Below are positions 36,138 to 50,174 of a DNA stretch of 64,000 nt, one piece after another. The stretch is taken from the IMG/VR virus record IMGVR_UViG_3300044641_006190, positions 1 to 64,000 of that record; one strand, given 5' to 3'. Below the pieces are notes generated by a model, which was not told where the DNA came from, ran no database searches, and saw only the letters and a program-made list of their open reading frames with translations. Origin of the DNA: a virus. A program made the translations under genes and the position numbers. Position 1 is the stretch's first letter; each line of letters opens with the position of its first letter.

Positions 36138-39100
36138 TTGAGTCGGTATTTGGATTTGGCTTTTTCGGTGGCATCCGAGGCGATCTGGCCCATCGCACGA
36201 GAGAGCTGGGTGTCATCCATCCTGCGCAGGCGGGGCAGTTCGCGGATCATGACGCGCTTCACCTCCTTGCCGCGATAGGTGACATAGTCAATCCACTGAT
36301 CGTCGGTGAGCAGCCCGTTGCGGGCTTCGATGGCACCGCGTTGCGGGAGACCGGGCCCGGTTCCGCGCTCCATGATGAACTCATAGACCGCCTTGTCAGG
36401 GCCGGACGGAGGTGTGAGAACAGCCAGCGGAAGCAGGCCGCTGAGATACAGGCGGTTGCCAACTGTGGCCAGGGTGTCTCCGGTCGGGAACCCACGCGGA
36501 TCACCGAGGGCGTTCACGTCGCGGCGTGTCAGCAAGGAGCGGGCAACCGGCAAGTTTGACCAGATCGCGCCCATGCGGCCACGGCTTTGGTCAGGTCCGA
36601 TGAACAGCCGCTCCACAGACCCGATGAGTCCGCTGAACGGAATGACCGGGTTTGCCTTGTAGAGCACGCTGCCAAGCATGTTGGTATCCGGGCCTTTCCC
36701 GGCGATGAAGCCGACAGTGGATTTGGCTCCAAGGAAAGTGGCCTGCTCGTGCCAGCCTGCCATCACAGCCCCAAGGTATTCACCCATGGATGAGGCGTTG
36801 AGCGGATGTCCAAGTTTGCGGTTGAGGCGCATATCATCCACGGCTCCCGCCATGATCATATTGATCTTCCAGGGCTCCAGAACTCCACGCGCCCAGGACA
36901 GGCTGGCGCGTTTGCCGCCGACGTTCATCTCCAAAGACCCTTGGTGGTGGCCTTGCTTGATCCAGGCATCGCGCTCGGTTTTGTTGGCGGGACCGGCGAG
37001 AGTGACCTTGAAAAGAGGTTCGTCATCGTCGCCCGTCAGGGTTTGCAGCAGCATGACCACAACCAGCGCGGACGAGCCGACGATGGCTTCGGTCAACCGC
37101 TGGCGAAGCTGCATGTCTGTGGCGGCGGACTGGCGGTAGAACTCCACGTCAGATTTGACGCCAAAGGCTTCTTTCTTGCCCGCGTATTTCTTGGCCAGAT
37201 GCCAGCGAAGCAGCCCGTAAGGAGTAAGCCACGCGCCACGGTTCAGGAGATTCAAAGGAACCCCGAAATACCCGAGGAACACACGGCCAAGGATGGGATG
37301 CTTGCGCAGGATGCCATTGCCGACCGAACGCACGGCCATGGAGAAAGTGTTGAGCACGTCCGCAATCGGAGACTCTTCACCGCGATGGTTACCCGTCTCC
37401 AGTTCCGACTCCTTGGAGGCAAACTCGGCGAGTTCTTTTTCGACACGCTTCTGGGTGTCCTGGTCGCCGGAGACCATCTCGGCAATCTCGCGGCCAAGAC
37501 GATGGCGGGCGAGGTCTTGCATGCGGATGGGGACGGACAGGTATTGAATCCGCAGCTCGCGCAGGGCTTCCTTCACACGGCGTTGCGGATTCCACTCAGG
37601 AACGCGCAGAGCCCGGAGAGTGCCGCGAATATCCTGGTCAAGCAGGCGCAGGCTTTCGTTGTTCGGATCGAGGCTCGGGTCGGCATCATTGACGAGCTTG
37701 TCCAGCTCATTGGTGACCGTCTGGTCATCCTTGCCGACCAAATTCTGAACGCGCTGCGTCATGGCGGCAATCATTGACTGCTCGGCCTGCATTCTGACGG
37801 TGAGGTCAGTGGAGGTGCGCGTGACCATGACGTAGGCGTCCGCAGGAGCGATGCCGTTCTTGACCAGTGTCAGGTACCCGGCGGACTTGAGGAAGTAGTT
37901 CTGCATGGTGACATACCACGCCTGATCGCTGGAGGACAGCAGCCTGCGGGTGATGTCGGTCATCGCGGAAAGCGCCCTGGCGGCACCGGAGAGACGACGC
38001 CACAAAGTCTGCTTGCTGTCACGGAACGCCGCCAGTCCGTCGCGGAAGTCGCGGTTGAGGCGGGTGACCTGCAAGACCTGCTGCTGCATCGCATTGGTGT
38101 AGGCGTCCGATTTGATCGAGAAGCGCAGGTTCTTGATGTAGCTGTTGACCACTTCCTCGAAGGACTTGGTGATCAGCTCCACGCGGGACATGTCGCGCTT
38201 GATGGTGGCGGAGCCAAGATCGAGCAGCATGCGGTTGACCATGGAGCCGAGCGGGGCAACGACATTGATCGCCATGGTGGAGAGTCCGCCAAGGGCATTG
38301 TTGTTGTAGCTGATCGCCAGCACTTCCAAAGCGGTCTTCGGCGGCCTGCGCAGCTCGAACAACTGGAACATCTCGCGCAGAGCGCGGGCAACGTCCGTGT
38401 CGCGTCCTTCTGCGGACGCACGCTGGATCATCTCGTCCAGCCGGACGAGCTTGCGGTTGTCGGCGGTGGAGAAGGCGGAGAAGCCCATCTCTTCCGCGAG
38501 CGCCTGGCTGGCACGCAGCGAAGGATCGGCCATGCCAAGACGGATCAGCTCGCGCATGCGGGCGATGTGCTTCTCGGCGAGTGTCGCGGTCTCCTGCTGG
38601 CTGGCGAGCGTGGATTTGCGGTAGTCCTGCTGCTTCTTGACCGCTCTTTCGAGAGCCTTCTCCTTGGCCTTCACGATGTAATCGACAAGGTTCTTCTCCA
38701 CCCAGGAGGCGGCCGCGTCCACTTGGGGAGGACTGAAACCGTTGGCCTCAAGGAAGGTGCGGACAAGCTGCTGACGGATGAGCGGATTGCGGATGGTTCC
38801 GGCGGCTCCGCTTGGGTCAGTGGTGACTCCTGCCGTGTTCTCCTTGATGAACTCGATCAGAGCGGAGAGACGTGTCGGACTCTTGTTCACCAGCTCCTTG
38901 ACCCGGCGCTCGGTGTTGGCGAGGTCAAACAAAGCCTGCGCCTCGACGGTCGTGGCTCCGAACGCGGCGGCCTGCTTCTCGAAGTCGGCAAAGTTGTCCA
39001 TCGGGACAAGGACTTGCTGGCGGTAGAGGGCGCGGATGTTCATCTGGCGGACCTTCTGGTCTGCCGCGATGTTCTTGTAGGTGCCGTCAGGCTGCTTGAC

Positions 39101-42100
39101 GATCTGGATGTTGCGATTGCGTGCCGCCACACGGGAGCGGATGAGAGTCTCCACAGACTTGCGCATGCGGTCCTCGGCCTGCTGGGTGCCACGGACACCG
39201 GCGGTGCTGAACAGCCCGGGGAACTTGCCCTCCATGTAGGCACGCCGGGTCATGAGTTCAGCGTCGTCCTTGGACAGCCCGTTCTTGACGAAGAACTCGG
39301 TCACGACCGCCGTCTGCCAGCCGATGTCGCTGATATCCTTGCCCTCGGCGTCTTTGAACGCCTTGATGATCGAGGCGTAGTTGCCTTTGCCGGGGGAGAG
39401 CACGCGCTCATAGACGCGGGCCATGCGTGCCGCACGCTCGCGGACGGCAGCTCCGTGCGCGGCAAGCGCCAGCATCGGAGCGGTCTTTTTGTCCACGCCA
39501 AGACTGGTCAGGACCGGAACAAGTTGAGCGATTGCCTCGTCCTCGGTGATCCTGGCATTTGCCGGAGTGCGGATGAATTTCTTCACCGTGCTGCGGACTT
39601 TGCCGGACTTGTCGCTCTCGAACGCCTCCTTGACCGCCGGGACGCTGTTGAGGCGGGCGGTAAGACGCTGTGCCTCTTTCTCAGGCATCGCCAAGTAGGT
39701 GGCCCAGGCCAGATCAACCAGCTTCTCGACCAGCTCGTCAGAGATTCCCTCGCCAGACAGCTCGGCGGTCAGGTTGGCCGTGAGTGTGTCGCGGTTGAGG
39801 TTCTGCTCGTTGTTTGCCGCCGCGACCACCATGTCACGGATTCTGTCGAAAAGGGACTGCGTCCACTTCGTCGCCTTGAACTCCTTGTCGAGGAAGCGTT
39901 TGATGACCACCGCGACACGACGCGCAGCGGCGTCGGCCTCGGATTCGTCTTCCGCAGCCTCGCCCTCATCCTCCGCCTCGTCGATCTCCGTGCCGACCTC
40001 ATCGACAGGAGCGGGCGGCGGCGTCGGCTTTGGCTTCGGCCTGCCCTTCGGCGCGGCGGGAGTTTCGATGGTCGGGATTTCACCCTCAACATCAACACCG
40101 GGAGTATCCAAGGAACCTGTGAGTCCGTCTGCCAGATCGGCGATCTCGTCCATGACCTCGTCGCGGAGCTTGGTCAGCTCGCCCAGATCGGTCGGAAGAT
40201 CGGCAAAGTCGTCATCTGAGGACAAGGCATCGTCCACCCAGCTCTGGCGGGAGGCCGCGTTGCGGGAGAGGATTTCCTGACGACGGCGTTCGATCTCGTT
40301 GAGGAGCTTGATCTTGCGCAGCAGAACGGCCATGCTCTCCTTGGCACGTCCGGTGAGGGCTTCCAGACCACGGCGGAAAATATCCATGCTGTCAGCAGGA
40401 GGCTTGGCGTTGTTGATCGTCTTGCCAGAAGCGGAATTGCCATCCAGGGCGTCATCCTTGAGTTCACCGGCGGCCTCAACCTCGCTGTCGAGGTCGCCCG
40501 GGTTCATGCCAAATTTCTTGCCGCCCGCGTCCGTCGCGTCATCAAGCAGCTTCTTCATCTCGTCGAAGACCCTGTTCACTTCGCTGGAATACTGGCCGCG
40601 CATCTGGAGCGCACGTCCGGCTTCCGCCAATGTCAGGAAGGAGCCGAGAATGGCCTGGTTGTAGTTGCCTTTCCATGAGTTGAATACGCTCATGTCGCCC
40701 TGCTTGGCCCCGAGAAGGATGCCGTAGCGGATCAGCTCGGCTTGCAAAGCGATGCCAGCCGCGCTGGCGTTTGGGCCTGCGAGCTTGAGGTAGGAAAGGA
40801 TAAACGCTCCCGGTCCTGCGTTCGGGTCAGTCTTCGTCTTGACCGTGTCCTCCAAGATACGGGCGGTGGCTTCCTTGACCTTGGCCGTGGTTTCCGGGGT
40901 GATCTTCGGCATCCCGTTGTCGTCAAAGGTGAGTCCAAGGAACCTGGCTGCTGCGGCACGGGATTCCGCCACGCTGCGGGTGTAATACGCCTCGCCGCGC
41001 TTTCTGCCAAACACCTGTGCGAACTGCTGCTCGGCCTGGGTGACTGGAGTGGCTTCGAGAATCTGCGAACGAACGGTTTCCGCGTCCCTCTCAGGCTCCA
41101 TGCCGGAGTCGATTGGCGACTGGCGGGCACCGCTGTTATACAGGCGATCCATCGCCTGCGGGTAGGCCACGTTGAACGCCGGGACTCCCGACGACATGCG
41201 GACCAGGTATTTCTTGTCCTGCTCGGACAAGTCCTGCGGACGCTCAAGCGGCTCAAGGAAAGCGACGCCGTTGAGGTCATCCTCCTGGACGCGAGCCATG
41301 AACACGTCAAACGGCAGACCGCTGGCGCGGTGAAGCTCCGGCAGCGAGATAAACGCGCTGGAGGATTTGACGGCCAGCGAGATGTATGCCTGCGTGAGGG
41401 GATCGGAGCGCATGTTGCGCAGCATGGCCGACGCACGTTCCAGCTCGTCCTTGAGGGACGCCTCCTCGGTGACCACCGGGCCTTCGGGAATCTCGCCGGA
41501 GACGAGCGCGAGCGACTGTGCGATGGCCTTGCCAAGCATGGTGCTGCGACCGAACTCGCCGGTGTAGAACAACCTGGCCAGAAGCTCGGATACCCTGCGC
41601 AGGGCGGACTTCACGAAACTAGAGACACGGCCTTCCGGTTTGAATGAGTCGGGCACGCGGTCAAGGAACGCGACGAACGCACGTTCATGCGGGCGGTTCG
41701 GGAACAGCGCGGCGATGAACTCTTCGAGGGTTTTCAGCTCATAATCGAACCGGCCGTAGTTGCCGGTCTGCTTTGCGTAGCTGCGGATTTTCTCCAGCAG
41801 CTCATTGAGGGAGGCCACCACGGCGCGTTCCTGCGCATTGGATGGATTGACGATCTTGCGAACCGTGGCGTGATGAATCATCTCATGCAGCACAAGGCCG
41901 TTGAGGCTGATCCTGCCGCGACCACGCGCCCGCAGATTGATGGAGATTGTGGCAGGGCTGCCGTCGATCCATTCACCGGCGTTCCGCAAGCGTCCGTCCG
42001 AACGGATCATGAAGTTCAGCCCCGACCAGTCCAGCTTGAGCATGGCCTCAATGAGAACCTTCTCCAGATTGGTGGTGAGCTTGTCGTCACGAATGGTCTC

Positions 42101-45100
42101 CAAAACCGCTTTCCAGTTCTGCTGGCCGTGCGATCCAAGCTCGGTCGGAAGGCCAAGCCTTTCGAGAGCCTCCTTGTTCTTTTTCTCAAGGTAGTCGAGG
42201 CGGCGTTCGGAAGTTTCGCGCTCGGCTGGGGATTGACGGGCGTCTGTTCGTACGCTGCCCTGTAACGTCTGGACAGTTGTGCGGTTGACCACCACATCCT
42301 TGAACGCAGATTTCGGCAAAAACTCCTCGAACAGAACTTCGTGAAGTTCTGCCTTGGCCAGGTTGTCAGACACTTTGTCCGCCGTCTCGCCGAGCACAAA
42401 CTGGTCCCGGTTCGCATCGGAGATGACCATCTGCCGTGCCTGCTCAGGCGATCCAATGGCAACGAGGAAATACTTGGATGGCAGACCGTCATCGTCGAGA
42501 TCAACCTTGTCTTCCAATGTCACAACGGTGATCTCTTGGGGAATCAGCGACCGGAGAGCCGCCTCGTCTCCCGCGTCGAGAGCAGTCTCGACATTTGCTT
42601 TCAGCGCAATCAGATCGACTGGCGACGGAGCCGCTCCCTGCGAGGCTCGCATCATACCATTACCGGGCTCCGGGGCGTGTTGCGAGGCTTCAAGAATGCG
42701 CTTGGACCAGTAGAGGTAATACTCGTCGGTTCCGCGCTTCGGGCCTAGACGGCCAAGCACGCGGTTGAGGAACATCTTCACCCAGTCCATGAACTTGCGA
42801 ACGATCGGACGGTTGATCGCCTCGACTCCTTCGCGGTTCAGGATGGTAACGAGTTTGCGGACATACACTTCCTCACGTGCTTCGCGCTCAAGCGAGCGGT
42901 CTGCCCGCCATCCGGCGTATTGGTCGTATCCGCGTGTGACAAGGGCGTCGATCTCCTGCGGAGTCACCACCGCACGCATCTCGGGCTCAAGATAGAGGAC
43001 CAGATCGGCAAACTTCGGAAGCGTGCGAATGGACTCGATCCCACGGTGCATGACCTCATGGACAGTGGCGTCGGCGATTGCCGCCGCAGGACTGCCGTGC
43101 TCGTCAAGCTGGGTAATCTGGTCAACCACCACGAACGCACGGCCTGTTCTGGAGTTGAAGAACCCCTCGTTGCCGTCGCGGATGGCCGCACGGTCGGCAT
43201 TCGTCAGATCGGTGCGCTTGAGCAAATTCTCTGCGGTGTCCACCGTCACAACGTCGTTGATAAACGGCAGCGTCCTGGCCAGAACAGCCAAAGCCTCACG
43301 CGCAGCGGGCAGATCATTGCGGGTCAGAGGACGAATCTCCTTGGCAGGAACCGAGGCGCGGAGCATCGCCCGTTTCTCGCGGATCACCACGTTGATCGCT
43401 TCCGCTGTGGAGGTTTCCACAGGGTTCTCGACATCCAGGATTTCCCCGGTCGGCAGAACACGGAAGTCCGTCAGCGCGGATTGCACGCGCTGGGAAATAT
43501 CCGTGCTGACGCCTTTGACGATGGCTCCCATGTTTGCCATGCGGGCACCAACGCGGACGGAAAGTTTGCGCTCGAACTCGATCTGCGATGTGAACAGCCA
43601 GTTGATGCGGGCTGGCGTCTTCATGCCATAGCGGGCGATGCGTTTCGAGGTCTGCTCGACCTCGGTGCCGCGCCATGGAAGGGTGACCACGATCTGAGTG
43701 CGTGGGTCATTGCCCTTTTGGTCATGCAAAGACAGGCCGGTGCCCCCACGGGCGATGGTGGCGACAAGAACTTTGACATCGCCGGACTCCCATCGACCAA
43801 GCGAATCCTGGCCGGTGACCCCCGACTCGTCGCTGGTGTAGAAGGCCACGTTGTCCCCAAATGCCTTCTTGAACCTCTCCTGCGCGGAGGGGAAGCGGAT
43901 GGTGGTGACCCCTTCGTTGACGAGGGCACGGAAGAACTTGATCGCCCCGTCAAACAGGACGCCAGCCGCCTTGCGGGCGTCGGAGCTTTGATCGACGCCC
44001 GTCTCTTCAAACGCCTCGGCCTTGGCGATCTCCTCAAGCAGATCGTAGTCGCGTTCAGACTTGGTCTCCACAAAGATGGCGACCTTGCGGGAGTTGTTGA
44101 GTTCCTTCTCGGCCATCTCAATGGCGGCCTTGATCTTGGCCGCCTCAAGCACGCGCTTCTGCATGTTGAAGACATACCTGATGGCATTGGAGTCCAGGTT
44201 CTTGGCCTCCTTGACCACCTTGGCCATCTTGTTGTAGAGGTCCACCCATTCGGCCTCTCCCTCGACCAGCGAGTAGTCGAAGGAAGCCATGCCTTCCCCC
44301 AGTCGTGCGGCACGCTGCGAGAACAGTCCGCGCTTTCGCAGGTATTCACGAGCGGCGGATTGCGCGGCAAGCGCGGCAGGCCCCGTGATCTCCCAGTTGA
44401 CCCCGGAGGGCTTGCCTTGCGTGTTGAGCACGACACGTCCGCCAAACACGGCGGCGAAGCCGTAGAAGCCCTGCTTGCCTTCGTAAAGATTCGGAACGTC
44501 AAACTCCTTGAAGATGCCGGTGGGAGCGAGGAACTCCATCTGTGACAAGTCCTCGTAAGGTGTCGCCGAGGCCATGAGGACAAAGCCTGACTTCTTCATC
44601 CACTTCTCCGCATGCGCGGAGCGTGGCGACTGTCCTTCGCGGGAGTAGCGGACATTGTGCGCCTCATCCAAAACAAGCATGTCCGAATCCCTTGGGGGAT
44701 TGGTGGAGTCGCTCTTGTCGAGGCTGGCGTAGGTAATGAAATCAATTTCGTCACCAATGCCGAAATCAGCAATGTCTTCCTTGACCTGATCTATGTGAGT
44801 CTGGCTCTGGGTGACGAAAATGATTTTCGGATTCTTCTTCCCGGATGCCTTGAGCTTGGAGATGATCGACTGGATGGCGGCGGCCATCACGAAAGTCTTT
44901 CCGGTGCCAGGATCGGAGGCGAGCATGAACATGCCATCACCACGGGCATGGGCATTGCGGATGAGCGCCGCGTCGGTGAGCTGTTCGGCAACAACCTCGG
45001 CAAGCATTCCGGCCTTCTGCCCTCCCTTGATGAGGATGTTACGCGCAGATTTGTCGATGGAATTGTTGATCTCGTTGGCGGTGAGCCTCGAAGAATCCGG

Positions 45101-48100
45101 CATCGAGGCTACTCCATCTCTTCGCTCTGCGATGGCGTCTCGTCGTTCTCTGGGGACGAAAGTTCTTCGTCCTCCGACTCGTCCTCCGGCGGAGTCAGCC
45201 TCAAAGACATCATTCCCAAACTGAACAAAGCTCCCATGGTCGCGTATGGTGAAACTGTTGGTGTTCGGGTTGAAGACGAATCCGTTTTTGGTGAGTAGCG
45301 TTCCATAAGTGCGTGTGGTCTCCGAGCGTGGGATGGTAATGGCCCCGTTGGGCTGTAAAGTGGCTTCGATGCCGACACCGGCAAGGTTGCTGATCGTCTC
45401 GTCGAGCTGATCAGCATACTGCTCGTTCATTCCGGCGTAGTCTTCGTCGGACAAACTCTGCGCCTGCTGGAAGTCCCTATATTGGGGAAGGCGGCGAACC
45501 AAGTTGCGCACCTCGTCGAGCTTGGTGCGATTGGTGATGCCTTTGGTGGCTTCTTCGTTGAAGAGAGTGTTGAACAGGTAGATCGGGTCTTCCTCAAGAA
45601 GCTGGTTGATCGACCGGCGTTTCTTCTGACCAAAACCGAGTGGTGCATCCATCTCGGAGGCAGTCGGAGCTTCGCCCACAATGGGCTCAGGGGAGGTAAC
45701 GGAAGCGGCAGCCGGATCGAAACGAGACAGAATTGTGTCGATCTGGGCCTGGTCTGGGAGGGCCTCGATCTGTGGGTAGAAGATTCGCAGTGACCTCCAG
45801 GCGGAGGCAAGCATGTCACGCACCTGCTGCCATAGATCAGGCACCAGTTCCTTCATGGTGGAGACAAAATCCTCGAAGCGCACGACGCCTTCCTGAACAG
45901 CGGCTTTGCCGATGCGAATGAGAATTTGCGCGGCAACATCGGGCCTTCCACCAACAGTGGCGCTCTTTCCAAGTTCTTTGCGAAGCGCGGCGAGGTCTTT
46001 CACTGCGGAGGCGCGGATCGCGTCAATGGCGCTCTTGGTCTTTTCTTTGCGGGCCTGGCGTTCGGAAGTTTTAGGGCGTGGCTTGGCCGCAGGTTTGGCT
46101 GGGGCAGTTTCAGCCGCAGCAGGAGCAGGAGCAGTTTCAGTAGCAGCAGTGGCAGGCTCGGCGACGGGAGCTGTCTCCATTTCCATGACTCGGGTGCGAA
46201 TCTGGTCGCGCTCCGTGTCGTTTTTGGCGGCGGGAAACTTCTCCCATTCCTTGATCGCTTCGGGTGAAGTCAGTTGATCCCGAACCCGCTGCCACTCGGC
46301 GTCAGGAGTCTCCAGATTCATCTTCTGCTGCGCACGCTCGGCTTCCCCGGCGGCTTTGGCGGAAGCAAGCTCGGCAAGCGGATTCTCCGCCTGCGGCTTT
46401 TTCGTCTCTCCACGAACAGTCGGGCGTCGGGATTCCGGCACGTCGAGAAGCATCTCCTCATCTGCTGGTGGAGCGAACCCGGTATCATCCGGGGCACGGT
46501 TGGACTCATCCACCGGAAGCGTCGAGTAGATCGTGCCAGTCGGGTCGATCTTCTGCTGGCCGAACTCACCTCCGGTGAGCACGACAGCGGTGACATTGCC
46601 GTCCTCGTCAGACTCTTGAGTGACGCGCATCTTCTGTCCGGCCACGTCCACCACGTCGCCAACTTCGAGGCTGCTGACCTGAATGGCCTCCGGCAACGCC
46701 TCATTGAACGCGGCGTTCTCGAAATCCACGCGCTGAGCCTCGTCCCTGCGTAGGTTCTGCTCCTGCTTGGTCTGCTGCTTGTTCTGGGTGGTAGAGGATG
46801 CGGAAATCTCACCGATCATGCGCCACATGTCGGAAACGTAAACTCCAAGAGCCTCCGCCGCCTTGTCGGGGGAGAGTCCCGGTCCTGCGGAGGCATAGAT
46901 TTTCTGGTGAGCCGGAGGAAGCGTCGGAGCATCGTCCCACAGGGACTTGTTCTTCTCCCAAAAGTCTCCGCCCATTTTCTGAGCTTTGCTTTTGCTCATC
47001 AAACGACCCAGACTGACCAGTTTCCGAATGGTCGGGTGATCGAGGAAGCTGAGAGATGCAGCCTTCCTCTTGGGGGCTGGGGCGGTGCCAACGTCTCCCG
47101 ACGTGGGCTGTCCTCCAGGTAGCGATGCTGTCGGCACTTCCCCCGCAGGGGTGATTACTTGCGTTTGGACTTGCCCGCTTTCGAGAGGGCGATTGCGACC
47201 GCCTGCTTCTGCGGTCGGCCTTCCTTCATCAACTGGCGGACGTTCTTCGACACGGTTTTCTGAGACGATCCTTTGGCTAGGGGCATTGGTAGGGGTGGGT
47301 GTGGGTTGCGTTGCTGCCGCAGCCGGAGTGACGGCGGTAGTCTGCCCGGTCATACGTTGGATATACTCGTTCGCAGACGGGGTGACTGGTTGCTCGCCAG
47401 CGTTGATACGGGCGGCTTTCGCGGCGAGATCGGTGATCGCCGGATTTGGAGCTTTGCCTCCACGAGGCGACGGCTGCATGATCGAAGCCAATCGCTGCTC
47501 TGTCGGCGATGCCGCTCCCTGAGGAGCAGGCTGGCCCGGAGTAAGCTGCTGGCGCATGGCCTCGGTAACCGTTGCCTCGACGGCCGCCTCCTTGGCTTTC
47601 TCCACGTTGGCGGCACCTTTGCCTGCCAGATCATTGGCGGATTGCCTGAGAGCGTTGGCCGTGGCCGGGGCCACACTTTCCACGTTATCCGCAGCGTTGA
47701 ACACGGCGGCAACAGCGGCGTCGGCGTCCATTGCCACTTGCTCGACCCGGGCAGATTCCTGAGCGGCTGTGTCCGCCACGGGATCAACGGGGGTTGTGGC
47801 AGGTTTGCCAATCCTCATGTTGAACATCTCAGCGGCGGCATTGGCGTCGCCTTTCTCCATGAGCTTGGCCGCATCACGGATGGACTGGAGCCGCTGGTAT
47901 GCCTCAGAAGCCTTGCCGTAGTTCCGATTATCGGAGGCTTCCGCAAGCTGCTTCCGGGCTTCGATTTCCGACCCCACCAAGCTCAACGCAAATTGCTCGG
48001 GAGAGACCGTCGTCGGCTCCGCCTTCTTGGGGCCAAGAGCCGATGCGCCAGCCTTGATGACGCCCCCGGCTCCGAGCATGAATCCAGTTCCGTAGAGCGC

Positions 48101-49237
48101 GGCAGGGGCGACCTCCTTGGCCCCACGGATAACCCCCTCCACTCCGGCATAAGGGTTGGCGACCTTGGACGGGTCTTCGCCTCGCAGGACTGCTTCCATC
48201 TTGGCTTGGTCCCATCCCTGGCCACCGACCTGCGTGGCAGTTTCTCCGGCTACTTCCAGAGCGGCGTCGGCAGCAAGCAAGCTGCCCTTGCCCAGAGCGG
48301 ACTTTGCGATCTTAGAGAGCGCATTTTTCCCGAGCCCAAACACTGCCTGACCGACGCCAAAAGTCAGCGCGTTGGAGATACCTTCCGGTCCGGCCTCCCA
48401 CATGCCAGTATTCTGGGCGATAGGAAGCAGTTGCTTGTAAAGATCGTCCTTTTCCTCCCTGGAGAGGGAGCGTCCGGCGTTCTTCTCCGCCAAGGAGAAG
48501 GCATCACGAAGGAACTGGTTCCCCGCCATGGTGTAGGCGGCCCCGCCGGAGGCCAGCGCCCCGCCGAGGAATCCGCCGATCTGCTGACCAAGGAAAGAGC
48601 CAAGACCGACAGCGGCCGGAGTAGCCACAGCTCCCGCGCCAGTGGAGACGGCTCCGGCTCCGCCAAGCCATCCACCGATAGCTCCGCCAGCCATTCGGCC
48701 TGGAACACTGCCCGCCGCAGCAGATGCCATGGCGGCAGTAGAGAAGCCGGAGCTGGGGGCGAACTCACGAGCGGCAGAGCCAAACGAAGTGGCCTCTCCC
48801 TTGGCTTCGAGATCGGCCTGCTTCGTCCGAATCTCCTCATCGAAGGCGTCTTTCTCGGCCATCGCCTGCTTGTATTCAGGCGTCCATTCGTCTGGATGTG
48901 TGAGTCCTTGCCGGAGCTGGTAGTATGCTGCTTTGGTGCTGACCGGAATACCGCGCAGCACATCCCAAGTTGAAGATAGTGCATCGCTGGCGCTGATGAA
49001 CGGGCGATCTTTGGGTGCTTCTGGTGTCGGGACAGAATACTGACTGCTCTTGCTGGTGACAAACTCGTCGAGCGTCGTGACTTCCTCGGGAGACAGGTTT
49101 TGTCCGGCCTCGAAGTCCGCCCTCCATTTCAGCAGAGACGTGGTTTTCTGTTCGGGAGTGAGCGTCGAAAAGTCAGGGAGACTTTCGACCTCATCCCATC
49201 GCGGAAGGGAAGTCGGCATCCCGGAAGATTTCCCCAC
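36134..49237 (-). CDS. Giant large polyvalent protein (4367 residues): helicase, metallopeptidase motifs, injected virion protein
   Basis: A single 13.1 kb gene, one fifth of the window. Residues about 150-390 are Gly/Ala-rich hydrophobic segments that could cross membranes during DNA ejection. Residues about 1400-1900 are an SF2 helicase: [16 protein letters not shown] (near 1440), [13 protein letters not shown] (near 1520), [31 protein letters not shown] and [11 protein letters not shown]. Two HExxH sites follow, HEVMH near 2059 and HEMIH near 2450, typical of zinc peptidases. The region near 3060 is acidic. The C-terminus ([40 protein letters not shown]) looks like the LPD38 domain of polyvalent proteins. 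A role as an injected multifunctional effector is inferred. Confidence 0.82.
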   Translation of the reverse strand: MGKSSGMPTSLPRWDEVESLPDFSTLTPEQKTTSLLKWRADFEAGQNLSPEEVTTLDEFVTSKSSQYSVPTPEAPKDRPFISASDALSSTWDVLRGIPVSTKAAYYQLRQGLTHPDEWTPEYKQAMAEKDAFDEEIRTKQADLEAKGEATSFGSAAREFAPSSGFSTAAMASAAAGSVPGRMAGGAIGGWLGGAGAVSTGAGAVATPAAVGLGSFLGQQIGGFLGGALASGGAAYTMAGNQFLRDAFSLAEKNAGRSLSREEKDDLYKQLLPIAQNTGMWEAGPEGISNALTFGVGQAVFGLGKNALSKIAKSALGKGSLLAADAALEVAGETATQVGGQGWDQAKMEAVLRGEDPSKVANPYAGVEGVIRGAKEVAPAALYGTGFMLGAGGVIKAGASALGPKKAEPTTVSPEQFALSLVGSEIEARKQLAEASDNRNYGKASEAYQRLQSIRDAAKLMEKGDANAAAEMFNMRIGKPATTPVDPVADTAAQESARVEQVAMDADAAVAAVFNAADNVESVAPATANALRQSANDLAGKGAANVEKAKEAAVEATVTEAMRQQLTPGQPAPQGAASPTEQRLASIMQPSPRGGKAPNPAITDLAAKAARINAGEQPVTPSANEYIQRMTGQTTAVTPAAAATQPTPTPTNAPSQRIVSENRVEERPPVDEGRPTAEAGGRNRPLESGQVQTQVITPAGEVPTASLPGGQPTSGDVGTAPAPKRKAASLSFLDHPTIRKLVSLGRLMSKSKAQKMGGDFWEKNKSLWDDAPTLPPAHQKIYASAGPGLSPDKAAEALGVYVSDMWRMIGEISASSTTQNKQQTKQEQNLRRDEAQRVDFENAAFNEALPEAIQVSSLEVGDVVDVAGQKMRVTQESDEDGNVTAVVLTGGEFGQQKIDPTGTIYSTLPVDESNRAPDDTGFAPPADEEMLLDVPESRRPTVRGETKKPQAENPLAELASAKAAGEAERAQQKMNLETPDAEWQRVRDQLTSPEAIKEWEKFPAAKNDTERDQIRTRVMEMETAPVAEPATAATETAPAPAAAETAPAKPAAKPRPKTSERQARKEKTKSAIDAIRASAVKDLAALRKELGKSATVGGRPDVAAQILIRIGKAAVQEGVVRFEDFVSTMKELVPDLWQQVRDMLASAWRSLRIFYPQIEALPDQAQIDTILSRFDPAAASVTSPEPIVGEAPTASEMDAPLGFGQKKRRSINQLLEEDPIYLFNTLFNEEATKGITNRTKLDEVRNLVRRLPQYRDFQQAQSLSDEDYAGMNEQYADQLDETISNLAGVGIEATLQPNGAITIPRSETTRTYGTLLTKNGFVFNPNTNSFTIRDHGSFVQFGNDVFEADSAGGRVGGRRTFVPRERRDAIAERRDGVASMPDSSRLTANEINNSIDKSARNILIKGGQKAGMLAEVVAEQLTDAALIRNAHARGDGMFMLASDPGTGKTFVMAAAIQSIISKLKASGKKNPKIIFVTQSQTHIDQVKEDIADFGIGDEIDFITYASLDKSDSTNPPRDSDMLVLDEAHNVRYSREGQSPRSAHAEKWMKKSGFVLMASATPYEDLSQMEFLAPTGIFKEFDVPNLYEGKQGFYGFAAVFGGRVVLNTQGKPSGVNWEITGPAALAAQSAAREYLRKRGLFSQRAARLGEGMASFDYSLVEGEAEWVDLYNKMAKVVKEAKNLDSNAIRYVFNMQKRVLEAAKIKAAIEMAEKELNNSRKVAIFVETKSERDYDLLEEIAKAEAFEETGVDQSSDARKAAGVLFDGAIKFFRALVNEGVTTIRFPSAQERFKKAFGDNVAFYTSDESGVTGQDSLGRWESGDVKVLVATIARGGTGLSLHDQKGNDPRTQIVVTLPWRGTEVEQTSKRIARYGMKTPARINWLFTSQIEFERKLSVRVGARMANMGAIVKGVSTDISQRVQSALTDFRVLPTGEILDVENPVETSTAEAINVVIREKRAMLRASVPAKEIRPLTRNDLPAAREALAVLARTLPFINDVVTVDTAENLLKRTDLTNADRAAIRDGNEGFFNSRTGRAFVVVDQITQLDEHGSPAAAIADATVHEVMHRGIESIRTLPKFADLVLYLEPEMRAVVTPQEIDALVTRGYDQYAGWRADRSLEREAREEVYVRKLVTILNREGVEAINRPIVRKFMDWVKMFLNRVLGRLGPKRGTDEYYLYWSKRILEASQHAPEPGNGMMRASQGAAPSPVDLIALKANVETALDAGDEAALRSLIPQEITVVTLEDKVDLDDDGLPSKYFLVAIGSPEQARQMVISDANRDQFVLGETADKVSDNLAKAELHEVLFEEFLPKSAFKDVVVNRTTVQTLQGSVRTDARQSPAERETSERRLDYLEKKNKEALERLGLPTELGSHGQQNWKAVLETIRDDKLTTNLEKVLIEAMLKLDWSGLNFMIRSDGRLRNAGEWIDGSPATISINLRARGRGRISLNGLVLHEMIHHATVRKIVNPSNAQERAVVASLNELLEKIRSYAKQTGNYGRFDYELKTLEEFIAALFPNRPHERAFVAFLDRVPDSFKPEGRVSSFVKSALRRVSELLARLFYTGEFGRSTMLGKAIAQSLALVSGEIPEGPVVTEEASLKDELERASAMLRNMRSDPLTQAYISLAVKSSSAFISLPELHRASGLPFDVFMARVQEDDLNGVAFLEPLERPQDLSEQDKKYLVRMSSGVPAFNVAYPQAMDRLYNSGARQSPIDSGMEPERDAETVRSQILEATPVTQAEQQFAQVFGRKRGEAYYTRSVAESRAAAARFLGLTFDDNGMPKITPETTAKVKEATARILEDTVKTKTDPNAGPGAFILSYLKLAGPNASAAGIALQAELIRYGILLGAKQGDMSVFNSWKGNYNQAILGSFLTLAEAGRALQMRGQYSSEVNRVFDEMKKLLDDATDAGGKKFGMNPGDLDSEVEAAGELKDDALDGNSASGKTINNAKPPADSMDIFRRGLEALTGRAKESMAVLLRKIKLLNEIERRRQEILSRNAASRQSWVDDALSSDDDFADLPTDLGELTKLRDEVMDEIADLADGLTGSLDTPGVDVEGEIPTIETPAAPKGRPKPKPTPPPAPVDEVGTEIDEAEDEGEAAEDESEADAAARRVAVVIKRFLDKEFKATKWTQSLFDRIRDMVVAAANNEQNLNRDTLTANLTAELSGEGISDELVEKLVDLAWATYLAMPEKEAQRLTARLNSVPAVKEAFESDKSGKVRSTVKKFIRTPANARITEDEAIAQLVPVLTSLGVDKKTAPMLALAAHGAAVRERAARMARVYERVLSPGKGNYASIIKAFKDAEGKDISDIGWQTAVVTEFFVKNGLSKDDAELMTRRAYMEGKFPGLFSTAGVRGTQQAEDRMRKSVETLIRSRVAARNRNIQIVKQPDGTYKNIAADQKVRQMNIRALYRQQVLVPMDNFADFEKQAAAFGATTVEAQALFDLANTERRVKELVNKSPTRLSALIEFIKENTAGVTTDPSGAAGTIRNPLIRQQLVRTFLEANGFSPPQVDAAASWVEKNLVDYIVKAKEKALERAVKKQQDYRKSTLASQQETATLAEKHIARMRELIRLGMADPSLRASQALAEEMGFSAFSTADNRKLVRLDEMIQRASAEGRDTDVARALREMFQLFELRRPPKTALEVLAISYNNNALGGLSTMAINVVAPLGSMVNRMLLDLGSATIKRDMSRVELITKSFEEVVNSYIKNLRFSIKSDAYTNAMQQQVLQVTRLNRDFRDGLAAFRDSKQTLWRRLSGAARALSAMTDITRRLLSSSDQAWYVTMQNYFLKSAGYLTLVKNGIAPADAYVMVTRTSTDLTVRMQAEQSMIAAMTQRVQNLVGKDDQTVTNELDKLVNDADPSLDPNNESLRLLDQDIRGTLRALRVPEWNPQRRVKEALRELRIQYLSVPIRMQDLARHRLGREIAEMVSGDQDTQKRVEKELAEFASKESELETGNHRGEESPIADVLNTFSMAVRSVGNGILRKHPILGRVFLGYFGVPLNLLNRGAWLTPYGLLRWHLAKKYAGKKEAFGVKSDVEFYRQSAATDMQLRQRLTEAIVGSSALVVVMLLQTLTGDDDEPLFKVTLAGPANKTERDAWIKQGHHQGSLEMNVGGKRASLSWARGVLEPWKINMIMAGAVDDMRLNRKLGHPLNASSMGEYLGAVMAGWHEQATFLGAKSTVGFIAGKGPDTNMLGSVLYKANPVIPFSGLIGSVERLFIGPDQSRGRMGAIWSNLPVARSLLTRRDVNALGDPRGFPTGDTLATVGNRLYLSGLLPLAVLTPPSGPDKAVYEFIMERGTGPGLPQRGAIEARNGLLTDDQWIDYVTYRGKEVKRVMIRELPRLRRMDDTQLSRAMGQIASDATEKAKSKYRLK

Positions 49238-49262
49238 CTCGGAAATAAATCAAGCCAAGTCC

Positions 49263-50165
49263 TTACGGTTGTTTGGCCCGCTTGACCTCTTCGATGTATC
49301 GCTTCATGGCGTCGATCTGCATGTTCTTGCTGCCCCTGACCATCTCCGCCTCCCCAAGGATGTTCTTAATGGTGGTATCGGGGACCATGTCCGGCGCGTC
49401 GAGGAGAGAGGTGATGTCTTCCGCCACGGCGTTGCGCTCGTCCGCCTTGTCAGCGGAAATCGAGTTCCATTTCTGGGCGAGATCAACCAGACGGTTGCGC
49501 GTTTGCAGATTCGGGACCTTGCGGAGCGGGCCTTGGAACGCCTCGTTGAACTCTTTGTACCTCTCCTCAATCTTGGCCGGGATGGGCACTTGGTTCTCGT
49601 CCACAAGCCCGTCGCGCAGATGCTCCGGCAACTGCGAAAGCTGTGTGCGGGCTTTGACCAACGACTCGAACCGGCGGTCAAGAACCGGAGCCAGTTCACG
49701 AGCGGCGTCAGGAAACTCCTGCACAAACTTCTCCATCTGGTTCTCGTCCGCCGAGCGCAGGAACTTGAAGGACTCGTCCAGCATGCCTTTCTGCATCGCC
49801 TTCTGCTGCTGTTCCTGCATCCTGGATGTCGCCGTGCGCTGGCGGTCGGCCAGGGAGAGCACATGCTGCACCGGAGAGGACGAGAACGTGTCCGCGCCAA
49901 ATTGCATGGCCACAGCCCGGACTTTGTTGTCGTAGTCCGGGTCGAGAGGGCTGATCTGGTTGATGGCCGAGGCGGCCTGTCCTTGCAGCTCCGCCCGTTG
50001 CCGCTCCTGCTGCATCTTGCTGATCTGCTGGATGAACTTCGCCGAGGAACCGAACATGCCTGTGGTAGGGAACTCCGCCGGGGCGGTCAGGGATGGCGGC
50101 GGAGGCGCGTTGAGAGCTTCCGCAATCGAGGCGCGTTCTTCGGGAGTGATGTCGGAGAAGGGCAT
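49263..50165 (-). CDS. Virion-associated helical protein
   Basis: 300 residues starting MPFSDITPEERASIAEALNA. It is largely helical and Gln/Lys/Glu-rich (FIQQISKMQQERQRAELQGQ, QQQKAMQKGMLDESF), typical of internal virion proteins. It directly precedes the giant polyvalent gene in transcription order, the position held by ejection proteins in podoviruses. No enzymatic motif is visible. Confidence 0.55.
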   Translation of the reverse strand: MPFSDITPEERASIAEALNAPPPPSLTAPAEFPTTGMFGSSAKFIQQISKMQQERQRAELQGQAASAINQISPLDPDYDNKVRAVAMQFGADTFSSSPVQHVLSLADRQRTATSRMQEQQQKAMQKGMLDESFKFLRSADENQMEKFVQEFPDAARELAPVLDRRFESLVKARTQLSQLPEHLRDGLVDENQVPIPAKIEERYKEFNEAFQGPLRKVPNLQTRNRLVDLAQKWNSISADKADERNAVAEDITSLLDAPDMVPDTTIKNILGEAEMVRGSKNMQIDAMKRYIEEVKRAKQP

Positions 50166-50174
50166 GGTGAATTT

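Noticed and set aside
38567-44545. Two plus-strand frames of more than 540 codons inside the giant gene
   Set aside because: Both are antisense shadows without start signals or domains; the 4367-codon minus frame contains helicase and peptidase motifs at the same positions.
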